A stretch of 15,705 bases of DNA from JAYTQG01 sp043746815 (lineage in GTDB: Bacteria > Actinomycetota > Thermoleophilia > Miltoncostaeales > Miltoncostaeaceae), in contig JAYTQG010000241.1 in NCBI GenBank assembly GCA_043746815.1, forward strand, positions 1 through 15,705, written 5' to 3'. The notes beneath the pieces are model-generated. The model was not told the origin of the DNA. It searched no databases and saw nothing but the letters and a program-made list of their open reading frames with translations. Positions 7,152 through 14,521 of the stretch are shown here, piece after piece (the stretch's first letter is position 1; every line of letters begins with the position of its first letter). Both the position numbers and the translations under genes were made by a program.

Positions 7152-7365
7152 AGGCGGCGGCGTGGATGCTGGCGGGTTCGAGTCGCTCCGAGATGACCAT
7201 CGGGCCGAGGGAGGTTTCGAGGACGACGACGCGGTGGCGGCCGCGGATGCGGACGTCGGTCACGATCACCCCGGCGAGTTTGCCGGAAAGACTTGCGACG
7301 CAACGCTCGACGCCCGCCAATTCCTCAGCGGGGAGTTCCATGAGCGCGGGCGAGAGCGTGAACAT
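7150..7365 (-). CDS. Small hypothetical protein (71 aa), repeat-associated
   Basis: Minus-strand frame from ATG 7365 to TAG 7150-7152: MFTLSPALMELPAEELAGVE at the start, then a Val/Arg-rich half (IVTDVRIRGRHRVVVLE) that looks like beta strands, ending VISERLEPASIHAAA. Third codon positions are mostly G or C, which supports real coding. An earlier ATG at 7401, preceded by AAGG with no spacing, would add a Pro-rich 12-residue leader; neither start has a good ribosome site. There is no signal peptide, membrane segment or recognised motif, and I do not recognise the family. It is divergent from mnmA and bounded at its 3' end by repeat copy C. A decayed copy of its tail lies just beyond, so the gene may travel or duplicate with the repeat. 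Confidence 0.5.
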   Translation of the reverse strand: MFTLSPALMELPAEELAGVERCVASLSGKLAGVIVTDVRIRGRHRVVVLETSLGPMVISERLEPASIHAAA

Positions 7366-7499
7366 CGGTGGGGGGGGCGGGATTAGCACGGCGAGCAGCA
7401 TCCTTGCGTCGGTGAACAGCGGCCCTGAGTATGCAGTAGCTCGCCCACGTTTGCCCGCCGGATGGTTGCGTGCGAACCATCGACACGGGGGACGGCTGC

Positions 7500-7505
7500 T
7501 AGCCT
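7500..7505 (+). promoter_or_regulatory. Putative -10 box for mnmA, suggesting a leaderless transcript
   Basis: TAGCCT fits TANNNT and ends 6 bases before ATG 7512, the spacing expected if transcription begins at or beside the start codon. TCGACA at 7480-7485 resembles a -35 box, but the 14-base spacer is short. There is no Shine-Dalgarno before the ATG, in keeping with leaderless translation. Confidence 0.35.
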
Positions 7506-7511
7506 CGGCGG

Positions 7512-8975
7512 ATGCCCCGTTACCCAGATGCCGTGAGCGCTCATCTGCGCGATCCCGTCGGTGTCGGCCCGCTTTTGACACCCGACGCGGTCGGCGAATC
7601 GGGCAGCGCGCACTGCGGCGACCTCGTCCGGATGGAGCTTCGGATCTCCGGTGGGTATGTGCGTGAGGCGGCCTTTTTGGCTTTTGGGTGTCCGGCGGTG
7701 ATGGGCGCTGCCAGTGCCGCGTGCGCCCGGCTTCGCGGCGCGTCGCTGCTGGACGCGATGCGGATCTCGATCGCCGATATCGATACGGACCTTGGCGGCC
7801 TGTCAGACGAGCACCGTCACGGGCCGGATCTCGTCGTTGATGCCCTTGCCCGTGCGCTTGAGCAGTGGTACTCCACCCGCCTCGGGACCCAGGGACTTCC
7901 GCGCCTCGGCCACCGGGTGGCCGTTGCCATGAGCGGGGGTGTCGACAGCGCCGTCGCCGCGATGCTGCTCGTGCGGGAGGGCTATGACGTTGTCGGCGTC
8001 ACGATGCGTCTCTGGCACGACCCATTGGCCGCCGCCGCCGAGCGCTCATGCTGTTCGCCGGAGACCGTGCGCCTTGCGCGCGCCAGCGCCCACCACCTCG
8101 GGATTCCTCATCTGACCCTCGACGTCGCTGAGACCTTCCGCCGTGAGGTCGTCGAAGCGTTCATCCGTGGCTACCAGGCGGGAGAAACCCCAAACCCCTG
8201 CGTGACGTGTAACGGGAGCGTCAGGTTTCGCGTGCTGGACCAGGCGGCAGCACTCCTGGGGGCCAGGCGCCTCGCGAGTGGCCACTACGTGCAGGTGGAT
8301 GGCGGTGTGCTCGCCCGTGCCACGGACACCGCGAAGGATCAGAGCTACATGCTCGCCAACCTTCCCCGGGATCTCGCCGGACGGCTGGAGTTTCCTCTCG
8401 GACAGCTCACGAAAGACGCCGTCCGCGCACTTGCCGCCGATGCTGTGCTTCCCTGTGCGGCCTCGGTCGAGAGTCAGGATGTTTGTTTCGTCGGCGAGGG
8501 CGGCTACGTGCCATTTCTGGAGCGACACGGCGGACTTCAGGATCGCCCGGGTCCGATTCGCGACCTGTCAGGCAACGACATCGGTGTCCATCAGGGCTAC
8601 TGGCGCTACACCGTTGGGCAGCGCAAGGGACTCCGCGTGGACGGGAGCGACGCGCGGTACGTGCTCTCAGTCAGTGCGGCGGACAACACCGTGGTCGTCG
8701 GTGCCCGCGACGACCTCGCCACTCGCACCCTTCGTCTCTCGCCAGCCTCCATTTTTGCGCCCCTCATCGATGGGGATCTGGAGGTGCGCGTGCGCTATCG
8801 GGGCCCGTCCCTTCGCGGCGTCGCCGTGGAGGAACCCGGCGGTGGTCTTCGCGTCGCACTCACTGATCCTGCCGACGGCGTCGCGACGGGACAGACCGCT
8901 GCGCTCTACCACAACGATCGACTGGTGGCGGCCGGTACCATCACCGCGCCACACAACCCCGAACGCGAAGGATAA
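7512..8975 (+). CDS. mnmA: IscU/NifU-like domain fused to tRNA 2-thiouridylase MnmA
   Basis: 487 residues, about 120 longer than usual MnmA. Residues 1-122 resemble the IscU/SufU/NifU_N scaffold: opening YPDAVSAHLRDPVGVG, HCGD with Cys35 and Asp37, FGC with Cys60, and RHG (102-104) where IscU has HC, so the third scaffold Cys is Gly104. After a short linker, MnmA begins: PP-loop AMSGGVDSAVAA (139-150), CC (180-181), TPNPCVTCN with Cys230 and Cys233 (227-234), SQDVCFVGE with Cys325, YTVGQRKGL (366-374), and a C-terminal barrel to 487. MnmA adenylates and thiolates U34 of tRNA Lys, Glu and Gln. Its CxxC plus distal Cys set is the type linked to a [4Fe-4S] cluster. ATG 7512 aligns with the natural start of IscU proteins and heads the alaS operon. 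Both domain assignments are firm; how the N-domain works is unknown. Confidence 0.93.
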   Translation: MPRYPDAVSAHLRDPVGVGPLLTPDAVGESGSAHCGDLVRMELRISGGYVREAAFLAFGCPAVMGAASAACARLRGASLLDAMRISIADIDTDLGGLSDEHRHGPDLVVDALARALEQWYSTRLGTQGLPRLGHRVAVAMSGGVDSAVAAMLLVREGYDVVGVTMRLWHDPLAAAAERSCCSPETVRLARASAHHLGIPHLTLDVAETFRREVVEAFIRGYQAGETPNPCVTCNGSVRFRVLDQAAALLGARRLASGHYVQVDGGVLARATDTAKDQSYMLANLPRDLAGRLEFPLGQLTKDAVRALAADAVLPCAASVESQDVCFVGEGGYVPFLERHGGLQDRPGPIRDLSGNDIGVHQGYWRYTVGQRKGLRVDGSDARYVLSVSAADNTVVVGARDDLATRTLRLSPASIFAPLIDGDLEVRVRYRGPSLRGVAVEEPGGGLRVALTDPADGVATGQTAALYHNDRLVAAGTITAPHNPEREG

Positions 8976-8979
8976 GACT

Positions 8980-9588
8980 GTGGATTGGCCGGATGTCGTA
9001 CGCGCCGCGCTCGCGTTTTTTCTCGTTGCCACCGGAGGTGGGATCGCCTACGTCTGCGTACGCCTCGGCAACACCTTCGGGAGCATGTCCAGCTCCGTTC
9101 GCCGTGTTACTGATGAGGCCGTCCCGATCTTGTCGCACGCTCAGACCACGGTCGAAAAGGTGAACCTGGAACTCAGCCGCGTTGACGAGCTGATGCTGAG
9201 CGCCGTGGGCGCAACCAAGGGTGCCGAGCGGGCCGTGGGCTCCGTCGCCGGTGCGGTCGCCGCGCCGGTTCGCAAGGTCAGTGGCGTTGCCGCGAAGGCC
9301 CAGCAGCAGATTCAGACCTTTCGCTCGCGCCGCCAGGCCAGGGAGCGGGACGCCGTCGGTTCCAACACGCCAGCAAGCCCGGCGGAGACGATTAGCGGTG
9401 CCACAAAGGTGGTTCGGGATGCAATCGGAGCCATGAAGCAAGCCGTGGGTGCGGGCTCCGCCCCGGAATGGTCGGTGCCGCTTGCGGCTGACGAACCGGT
9501 CGCGTCCGCGGTGCAGACCGTTCAGCGCGGGATGGAATTGCCGTACCCGTCCACGGTTCAAAACGGCGCCGGGGTACACCACTCGTGA
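8980..9588 (+). CDS. DUF948-type membrane-anchored protein
   Basis: 202 residues from GTG 8980, with AAGGA at 8968-8972 seven bases upstream; it begins 4 bases after the mnmA stop. One transmembrane helix at about 7-28 (VRAALAFFLVATGGGIAYVC) is followed by a long helical, Ala/Val-rich region resembling DUF948 proteins (about 35-105: spaced heptad-like VRRVTDEAVPIL, TTVEKVNLELSRVDEL, AERAVGSVAGAVAAPVRKV), then a charged linker RSRRQARERD and a low-complexity tail. In actinobacteria a DUF948 gene commonly precedes alaS, which supports the call. Function is unknown; the coiled-coil-like domain would lie on one face of the cytoplasmic membrane. Its stop overlaps the next start (GTGA). Confidence 0.75.
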   Translation: MDWPDVVRAALAFFLVATGGGIAYVCVRLGNTFGSMSSSVRRVTDEAVPILSHAQTTVEKVNLELSRVDELMLSAVGATKGAERAVGSVAGAVAAPVRKVSGVAAKAQQQIQTFRSRRQARERDAVGSNTPASPAETISGATKVVRDAIGAMKQAVGAGSAPEWSVPLAADEPVASAVQTVQRGMELPYPSTVQNGAGVHHS

Positions 9589-9794
9589 AGCGGCGCGCCG
9601 TCGGACTCTCGCTGCTCGTCGGCTCCGCCCTTGTCGCTCGCCGATTTGGTGGGGATCCCCGCGGTCTGCGTGGTCGTTTGAGCACGATCGGGGAGGACCT
9701 CGCTGAGGCCCGGGCGGCCGGTGATCGTGCCCGTAACAGGGCTGTCGATGCGTTTGATCACGAGGTCGAAACGGCCGAGCGCAAGGTTCGATGA
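9585..9794 (+). CDS. Small membrane-associated protein upstream of alaS
   Basis: 69 residues from GTG 9585. The N-terminus, KRRAVGLSLLVGSALVARR, is a short hydrophobic stretch flanked by basic residues, followed by a charged helical tail rich in Ala, Glu and Arg (EDLAEARAAGDRARNRAVDA). It occupies the position of the small DUF6167-like protein found between DUF948 and alaS in many actinobacteria. The sequence is too short to assign it to that family with certainty. GTGA and ATGA overlaps on either side put it inside the operon with tight translational coupling. Function is unknown. Confidence 0.65.
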   Translation: MKRRAVGLSLLVGSALVARRFGGDPRGLRGRLSTIGEDLAEARAAGDRARNRAVDAFDHEVETAERKVR

Positions 9795-12337
9795 CCACCC
9801 ACGAGATTCGCCGCTGCTTCCTCGAGTACTTCGAGGGCAAGGGCCATCATCGGGTGCCCTCGGGCTCTCTGATACCGGATGAGAGCGATCCGTCAGTACT
9901 CCTGACGATTGCCGGGATGCAGCCGCTGAAGGCCTTTTTCATGGGCACGGCGGCCCCGCCCGCCGTCCGGATGACGAGTTCGCAGAAGTGCTTTCGCACG
10001 TTGGATATCGACCAGGTTGGCCGCACCGCCCGGCACCTGACCTTCTTCGAGATGCTGGGGAACTTCTCGATCGGCGACTACTTCAAGACCGAGGCGATCC
10101 GGTTTGGGTATGAGGTCTCCACCGAGGTCTTCGGCTTCGATCCTGCGGATATTTGGATCACCGTGTTTGAGGGAATGCCGGGGGTTCCAGCCGATGATGA
10201 GGCCGTTGAACATTGGATGGACCTCGGTTTTCCGAGGGAGCGAATCCAGGCCCTCGGGGACCCCGACAACTTCTGGAAGGTTGGGCCGACGGGTCCGTGT
10301 GGCCCGAACACCGAGCTGTACATCGACCGTGGCCCGGCCTACGGTCCCCCCGGCGGGCCTGCAAGCGGCAGCGACCGGTACCTGGAATTTTGGAACCTCG
10401 TTTTCATGCAGTACAACCGCTCGGCAGACGCGACGCTGACGGAACTGCCCGCGCAGAACATCGACACCGGTGCCGGGTTAGAGCGAATCGCGGCGATCAT
10501 CCAGGGGAAGGACTCGGTCTTCGATACCGACGCCTTTGCGCCATTGATCGCCTGGGGTACGGAGGTCTCCGGCCGTGCGTACGGCAAGAACGACCGCGAC
10601 GACCGTTCGCTCCGGGTGCTCGCTGATCATGGCCGGTCGATGACGTTCCTGGCCACCGACGGTGTCCGGCCGGGCAACGAAGGACGCGACTATGTGCTGC
10701 GCCGGATCATCCGCCGGGCCGTCAGTGAGGCTCGCCAGCTCGGACTCGAACCGGAGATCGTGGGAGCGCTCGCCGATCAGGTGATTGCCGGTTGGGGCGA
10801 CGTATATCCGGAGCTCTCAACCGAGCGCGGGGCGGTGACTGAGATTCTCCAGGAGGAGGCGGAACAGTTCGCCAGGACGATTGAGCAGGGCCAGCGTCAG
10901 CTGAAATCCGTGATCGGCGCGTCGGCGGCGACGGGTATTTCCGGCGAGGACGCATTTCGTCTCTACGACACGTTTGGCTTTCCCCTGGATTTGACGCTTG
11001 ATGCAGCTGAGGAAGCGGGGCTCGCGGTCGACACCGAGGGCTTCGACTCGCAGATGGACGCGCAGCGCACACGCGCGCGTGCGGCGGCAAAGGGGGCAAA
11101 CGACGACGGCCGCGCACGTGCTGAGGCCCTTCGCAGTGCCGCGCCGCAGACCGTCTTTGTTGGATACGACCAGCTGGATGTGCGCACGACGGTCACCGCC
11201 GTTGACGACCTGGGCGGTGGCATCCACCTGGTGAAGCTCGCTGAGTCGCCGTTCTACGCCCAGGGTGGCGGCCAGGTGTCCGACACGGGAACGGTGGAGA
11301 GCACCAGCGGATCGGGACGGGTCGCGGACGTGTACCGCATCGGAGACGATCAGGTTCTGCGCGTGGTTGGAACGGGGACCGTGAGCGTCGGCGACACCAT
11401 TACTGCCACCGTCGACCCGGTGCGCGAGGTCATCGCGGCAAACCACACGGCAACGCACCTTCTGAACTGGGCACTGCGGGAGTATCTCGGTGACCATATT
11501 CGTCAGGCGGGGTCCTACGTGGGCCCAGACAAGTTGCGCTTTGACTTCACCCAGCGTGACCGTCTGGGCGCCGATACGAAGGCCGGGATCGAGGCGTTTG
11601 TGCGCGCGCAGATCGCTGCCGGAAATCCAGTAACGGCGACGTCGATGGCGCGCACCGATGCCGACGCCTCCGGTGCCGTCGGCATCTTCGAGGAGAAGTA
11701 CGGCGAGGTGGTCCGCGTGGTGGATGCAGGCTCCGGTTCGCGGGAGCTGTGTGGTGGCACGCACGTCGCGAATACCAGCGAGATTGGTGACTTTGCGATC
11801 GTTGCCGAGGCCGGAATCGGCTCGGGGACACGCCGGATCGAGGCCCTGACCGGCGCCGCCGTTGCAGAGTGGACCGCAGCGCAGGACGCAGAGCGGGCCG
11901 CCCAGGCCGCGGCCAGGCAACGGCGCGACGACGAAGCGGAGGCGCGACAGCTGCAGGCCACGAGCGTCGACCCCGGGGCGCTCGCAGCGTCGGCGGAAAC
12001 GATCGGGCCGGTCCGGTTCGTCGCGCAGGAGGTCCAGGTCGGTCACATGGAGGACCTCATGGGGATCAGCGATCGCGTGAAAGTAGCCGCCGGAGCGAAC
12101 GCGGTCGTCGTCCTCGCGGCGCGCCACGGCGACCGAGCGATGCTTGTCGTCAGCCTGGGTGTCGAGGCTGTCGCGGCGGGATGGTCGGCTGGGGATATCG
12201 TAAAGACCGCTGCGCCCCTGATGGGTGGCGGCGGCGGAGGAAAACCTGGCCTTGCTCGAGCAGGTGGTAAAGACCCCGAGGGGATCCCCGATGCGCTTGC
12301 TGCCGCCGAGCGCTACGCTCGCGAACGAGCGGGTTAG
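9791..12337 (+). CDS. alaS: Alanine--tRNA ligase
   Basis: 848 residues, close to the usual length. A class II synthetase that charges tRNA-Ala and hydrolyses mischarged Ser/Gly-tRNA-Ala. The catalytic core runs from EIRRCFLEYFEGKGH (5-19) through TSSQKCFRTLDID (62-74), RHLTFFEMLGNFSIGDYFK (81-99), GPTGPCGPNTE (165-175) and ADHGRSMTFLATDGVRPG (278-295), with NEGRDYVLRRIIRRA (296-310). The editing domain carries the zinc set His552 and His556 (NHTATH) with Cys654 and His658 (CGGTH). A helical linker and the Gly-rich C-Ala domain (MGGGGGGKPGLARAGGKD, near 812-829) finish the protein. ATG 9791 overlaps the preceding stop (ATGA). Confidence 0.98.
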   Translation: MTTHEIRRCFLEYFEGKGHHRVPSGSLIPDESDPSVLLTIAGMQPLKAFFMGTAAPPAVRMTSSQKCFRTLDIDQVGRTARHLTFFEMLGNFSIGDYFKTEAIRFGYEVSTEVFGFDPADIWITVFEGMPGVPADDEAVEHWMDLGFPRERIQALGDPDNFWKVGPTGPCGPNTELYIDRGPAYGPPGGPASGSDRYLEFWNLVFMQYNRSADATLTELPAQNIDTGAGLERIAAIIQGKDSVFDTDAFAPLIAWGTEVSGRAYGKNDRDDRSLRVLADHGRSMTFLATDGVRPGNEGRDYVLRRIIRRAVSEARQLGLEPEIVGALADQVIAGWGDVYPELSTERGAVTEILQEEAEQFARTIEQGQRQLKSVIGASAATGISGEDAFRLYDTFGFPLDLTLDAAEEAGLAVDTEGFDSQMDAQRTRARAAAKGANDDGRARAEALRSAAPQTVFVGYDQLDVRTTVTAVDDLGGGIHLVKLAESPFYAQGGGQVSDTGTVESTSGSGRVADVYRIGDDQVLRVVGTGTVSVGDTITATVDPVREVIAANHTATHLLNWALREYLGDHIRQAGSYVGPDKLRFDFTQRDRLGADTKAGIEAFVRAQIAAGNPVTATSMARTDADASGAVGIFEEKYGEVVRVVDAGSGSRELCGGTHVANTSEIGDFAIVAEAGIGSGTRRIEALTGAAVAEWTAAQDAERAAQAAARQRRDDEAEARQLQATSVDPGALAASAETIGPVRFVAQEVQVGHMEDLMGISDRVKVAAGANAVVVLAARHGDRAMLVVSLGVEAVAAGWSAGDIVKTAAPLMGGGGGGKPGLARAGGKDPEGIPDALAAAERYARERAG

Positions 12338-12365
12338 ATCTGTTTTCCGGACACGGATGGCCGCA

Positions 12366-12761
12366 ATGAAAGTTCTCGCACTCGATCATGGCAGCGCGCG
12401 TACTGGAGTCGCTGTCAGCGACCCGACCGGCACGCTCGTGCGGCCGCTGGACCCCATCGCCCGGGTGGATTCGCCGGATGGCCAACGTGCCCTTGATGCC
12501 GTGATCGGAGCGCAGGCGCCGGAGCGCATCGTCGTCGGTGAGCCGCGCCTGATGTCCGGAGCGCGGGGCACGCAGGCGAAACAGGCGGCGGGATTCGCGA
12601 AGCGACTGCGCTCCCGTACTGACATTCCCGTGGACCTCTTGGACGAACGGATGTCCACGGTTGAGGGGGGCCGCCGGGGCCGCGAAGGGGGTTCGAAGGC
12701 CGCCTTGGACAGCCTGGCGGCCTGCGTCCTCCTGGAGGCCTACCTGGCGGGTCAGCCATGA
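12366..12761 (+). CDS. ruvX: Putative Holliday junction resolvase / pre-16S rRNA nuclease (YqgF family)
   Basis: 131 residues from ATG 12366; an ATG at 12357 would add MAA. I prefer the second because the family begins M-[RK]-[IV]-L-x-L-D. RNase H-fold motifs are LALDHGSARTGVAVSD (4-19, with catalytic Asp7), IVVGEPRLMSGARGTQAKQA (54-73), DLLDERMSTVEG (91-102) with DER, and LDSLAACVLLEAYL (116-129) with the last acidic residue. The usual VVGLPL is changed to VVGEPR, and the loop between DER and the final Asp is short, so this is a somewhat diverged member. The family resolves Holliday junctions in vitro and matures 16S rRNA in E. coli. Its position between alaS and mltG is standard in actinobacteria. 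The 28-base gap before it holds no clear ribosome site. Confidence 0.88.
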   Translation: MKVLALDHGSARTGVAVSDPTGTLVRPLDPIARVDSPDGQRALDAVIGAQAPERIVVGEPRLMSGARGTQAKQAAGFAKRLRSRTDIPVDLLDERMSTVEGGRRGREGGSKAALDSLAACVLLEAYLAGQP

Positions 12762-13624
12762 GTGGCCGAGACCGACGTCCCCCGCCGCGACGACGTCCAG
12801 CGCCAACGAAGAAGGGCGGCGGTACGTGGATACTGCTGCTCGCTGGCATCGCCGCGCTGGGAGCCTTTGCCGCGTTCAGGAACCGCAGCCCGGACAAGCC
12901 ACCAGTGAGGACGGCCACCGAGGCTCCCCCGGTTGCCTTCACCATTCCGGAGGGGCTCCGCCGCGAGGACATCGCCGCCAAGCTCACGGCGGAGACACGG
13001 CTGTCCGGTGCGGAGTACCTGCGTCAGACCGCCGAGAGTGACCGTGGGCGGTCGTTTGCAGGAACCTCGGGAGTTCGCTCGTTGGAGGGGTTCCTCTTCC
13101 CGGCGACGTACCAAATCGGTTCCAAGACAACCGTCGCTGATCTGATCCAGTCCCAACTGAATGCGTACGCAGCGAACACCAGGAAGGTCCGGTACGTCGC
13201 GGCGCGGGCGAAGAACCTCACTCCGTATGAGGTGCTGATCATCGCCTCCATGATTGAGCGCGAAGCGAGAATCGCGGCCGATCGCCCCCTGATCGCGAGC
13301 GTGATCTACAACCGGCTGCGTGCCCAAATGCGCCTCGACATCGACGCGACCACGCAGTACGCGGTCGGCAGCTGGAAAACGAACCTCACCGTGTCCGACC
13401 TCAACAACCCTTCGCCGTACAACACACGTAAAGCGCGTGGTCTTCCTCCGGGACCGATCGCTAATCCAGGGCTCGCCAGCATCGAAGCCGCGGCCCATCC
13501 GGCGAAATCCAACTATCTGTTCTACGTCGCAAAAGGCGACGGCAGTGGGGGGAGCTACTTCGCGGCCACCGACGCCGACTTTCAGGCCGCCGTCGCCAAG
13601 GCGAAAGCGAACGCTGGCGGGTGA
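12758..13624 (+). CDS. mltG: Endolytic murein transglycosylase (YceG family)
   Basis: 288 residues, shorter than the roughly 340 of E. coli MltG. A basic cytoplasmic N-terminus (RDRRPPPRRRPAP, about 4-16) precedes one transmembrane helix at about 23-41. The external part has a LysM-like segment (FTIPEGLRREDIAAKL, 61-76) and the YceG catalytic domain: LEGFLFPATY (109-118), LIIASMIEREA (160-170) with Glu167 as the candidate catalytic acid, ASVIYNRLRAQMRLDIDATT (180-199), and SPYNTRKARGLPPGPIANPG (219-238). It cuts nascent glycan strands in the inner wall and so ends their growth. ATG 12758 overlaps the ruvX stop (ATGA), and its own stop overlaps aroE (GTGA). The shortness comes from a brief stalk after the helix. 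Confidence 0.95.
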   Translation: MSGRDRRPPPRRRPAPTKKGGGTWILLLAGIAALGAFAAFRNRSPDKPPVRTATEAPPVAFTIPEGLRREDIAAKLTAETRLSGAEYLRQTAESDRGRSFAGTSGVRSLEGFLFPATYQIGSKTTVADLIQSQLNAYAANTRKVRYVAARAKNLTPYEVLIIASMIEREARIAADRPLIASVIYNRLRAQMRLDIDATTQYAVGSWKTNLTVSDLNNPSPYNTRKARGLPPGPIANPGLASIEAAAHPAKSNYLFYVAKGDGSGGSYFAATDADFQAAVAKAKANAGG

Positions 13625-14442
13625 TTGATGCGCACACCGCCGTGACGGGAATTCTCGGCTGGCCGGTCTCCCATTCGCTGTCGCCCGCGATGCACAATGC
13701 AGCGTTTGCGGCGCTTCGACTGAACTGGGTCTACGTGGCTTTTCCGGTTGAACCTGGCCGCGTCGATACGGCGGTCGCGGGGCTCGCGGCGGCGGGGTGT
13801 CGGGGCCTCAACGTCACGGTTCCGCACAAGGCATCCGTCCTCGCGAGTGTCTCCGCCCGGTCTGCGGCGGTGGACGCAATTGGCGCCGCGAATACGCTGG
13901 TGCCGGACGGGTCGGGCGGATTCCGGGCTGACAACACCGACGCTGAAGGCTTCTTGCGTGGCTTTGACGAGGCGGCGAGCCTGGACCTCTCGGGGCAGGA
14001 GGTGCTGGTCATCGGCGCGGGCGGGGCAGCGCGGGCAGTGGTCTGGGCGCTCGGTGAGCGCGGTGCCCGGGTCAGCGTCAGCAACCGAACCGACGCTCGG
14101 GCCGCGGAACTGGCCAGCCGTACCGTGCCGTTCACGCCGGTTGCCCTGGCGGCTGCGGCAGCGCGCGCCGCGCTGGTGGTTAACACGACAAGCCTCGGTA
14201 TGGGGAGCCCTGAGGTCCCCGTTGAACTCCCCGCGGTCGGCGCCGGACAAGTCGCGTATGACCTTGTCTATCGGCCCGGTGGCGTCACGCCGTGGACGCA
14301 CCGCTGCGAGACCCGTGGGGCCACGGTGGTGGATGGTGCGGCCATGCTGCTTCACCAGGGTGCTGCGGCGTTCACACAGTGGACCGGTGTGGAACCGCCA
14401 ATTTCAGCGATGCGCGCGGCGTTGGGGCTGCCCGGCCCGTAG
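13621..14442 (+). CDS. aroE: Shikimate dehydrogenase (NADP+)
   Basis: 273 residues, normal length. Reduces 3-dehydroshikimate to shikimate in the aromatic amino acid pathway; cytoplasmic. Substrate site: GWPVSHSLSPAMHN (13-26), NVTVPHK with catalytic Lys70, GAANTLV (88-94) and DNTDAEGF (104-111) with catalytic Asp107. Cofactor site: VIGAGGAARAV (130-140) and SNRTDAR (154-160), the Arg/Thr pair typical of NADP preference. VNTTSLGMG and a C-terminal MLLHQGAAAFTQWTG complete the family signature. GTG 13621 overlaps the mltG stop. The final 79 bases before pilB carry a separate promoter, so aroE is probably the last gene of the alaS operon. Confidence 0.96.
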   Translation: MIDAHTAVTGILGWPVSHSLSPAMHNAAFAALRLNWVYVAFPVEPGRVDTAVAGLAAAGCRGLNVTVPHKASVLASVSARSAAVDAIGAANTLVPDGSGGFRADNTDAEGFLRGFDEAASLDLSGQEVLVIGAGGAARAVVWALGERGARVSVSNRTDARAAELASRTVPFTPVALAAAAARAALVVNTTSLGMGSPEVPVELPAVGAGQVAYDLVYRPGGVTPWTHRCETRGATVVDGAAMLLHQGAAAFTQWTGVEPPISAMRAALGLPGP

Positions 14443-14462
14443 TCGACCGGGTGCCGCCCTCC

Positions 14463-14490
14463 TCAAGATGGGGGATGGGGAGGCCGACAA
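14463..14490 (+). promoter_or_regulatory. Putative sigma-28 (FliA/WhiG-like) promoter for pilB
   Basis: TCAA (14463-14466, within CTCAAG) is separated by 16 bases from GCCGACAA (14483-14490). The FliA/WhiG consensus is TAAA, a 15-16 base spacer, then GCCGATAA, so 3 of 4 and 7 of 8 bases match. It lies in the 79-base gap after aroE, and the predicted transcript would start about 25 bases before the GTG of the pilus ATPase. An inverted repeat, GGGGGAT 14470-14476 with ATCCCCC 14501-14507, spans the -10 region and could be an operator. Confidence 0.5.
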
Positions 14491-14521
14491 CAACGGGGTC
14501 ATCCCCCGATGAAAGCGGACC

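Noticed and set aside
7073..7190. GGTTCGAG motifs resembling tRNA T-arms (7074 and 7175)
   Set aside because: The flanking bases cannot form the 5-bp T stem, no acceptor or anticodon arm is present, and both copies are explained as minus-strand codons for RLEP.
7166..7666. Plus-strand open frame of 166 codons overlapping the mnmA start
   Set aside because: It overlaps the well-supported IscU-like N-terminus and the opposite-strand small gene, and has no recognisable domain.
10817..12127. Minus-strand open frame of 436 codons inside alaS
   Set aside because: Shadow of AlaRS codon structure; it has no motif and no ribosome site of note.
14470..14507. Inverted repeat GGGGGAT/ATCCCCC as a terminator or riboswitch
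   Set aside because: The loop is 24 bases and no T-tract follows. The left arm lies in the promoter spacer, so the full hairpin would not be in the pilB mRNA. It is better treated as a possible operator.
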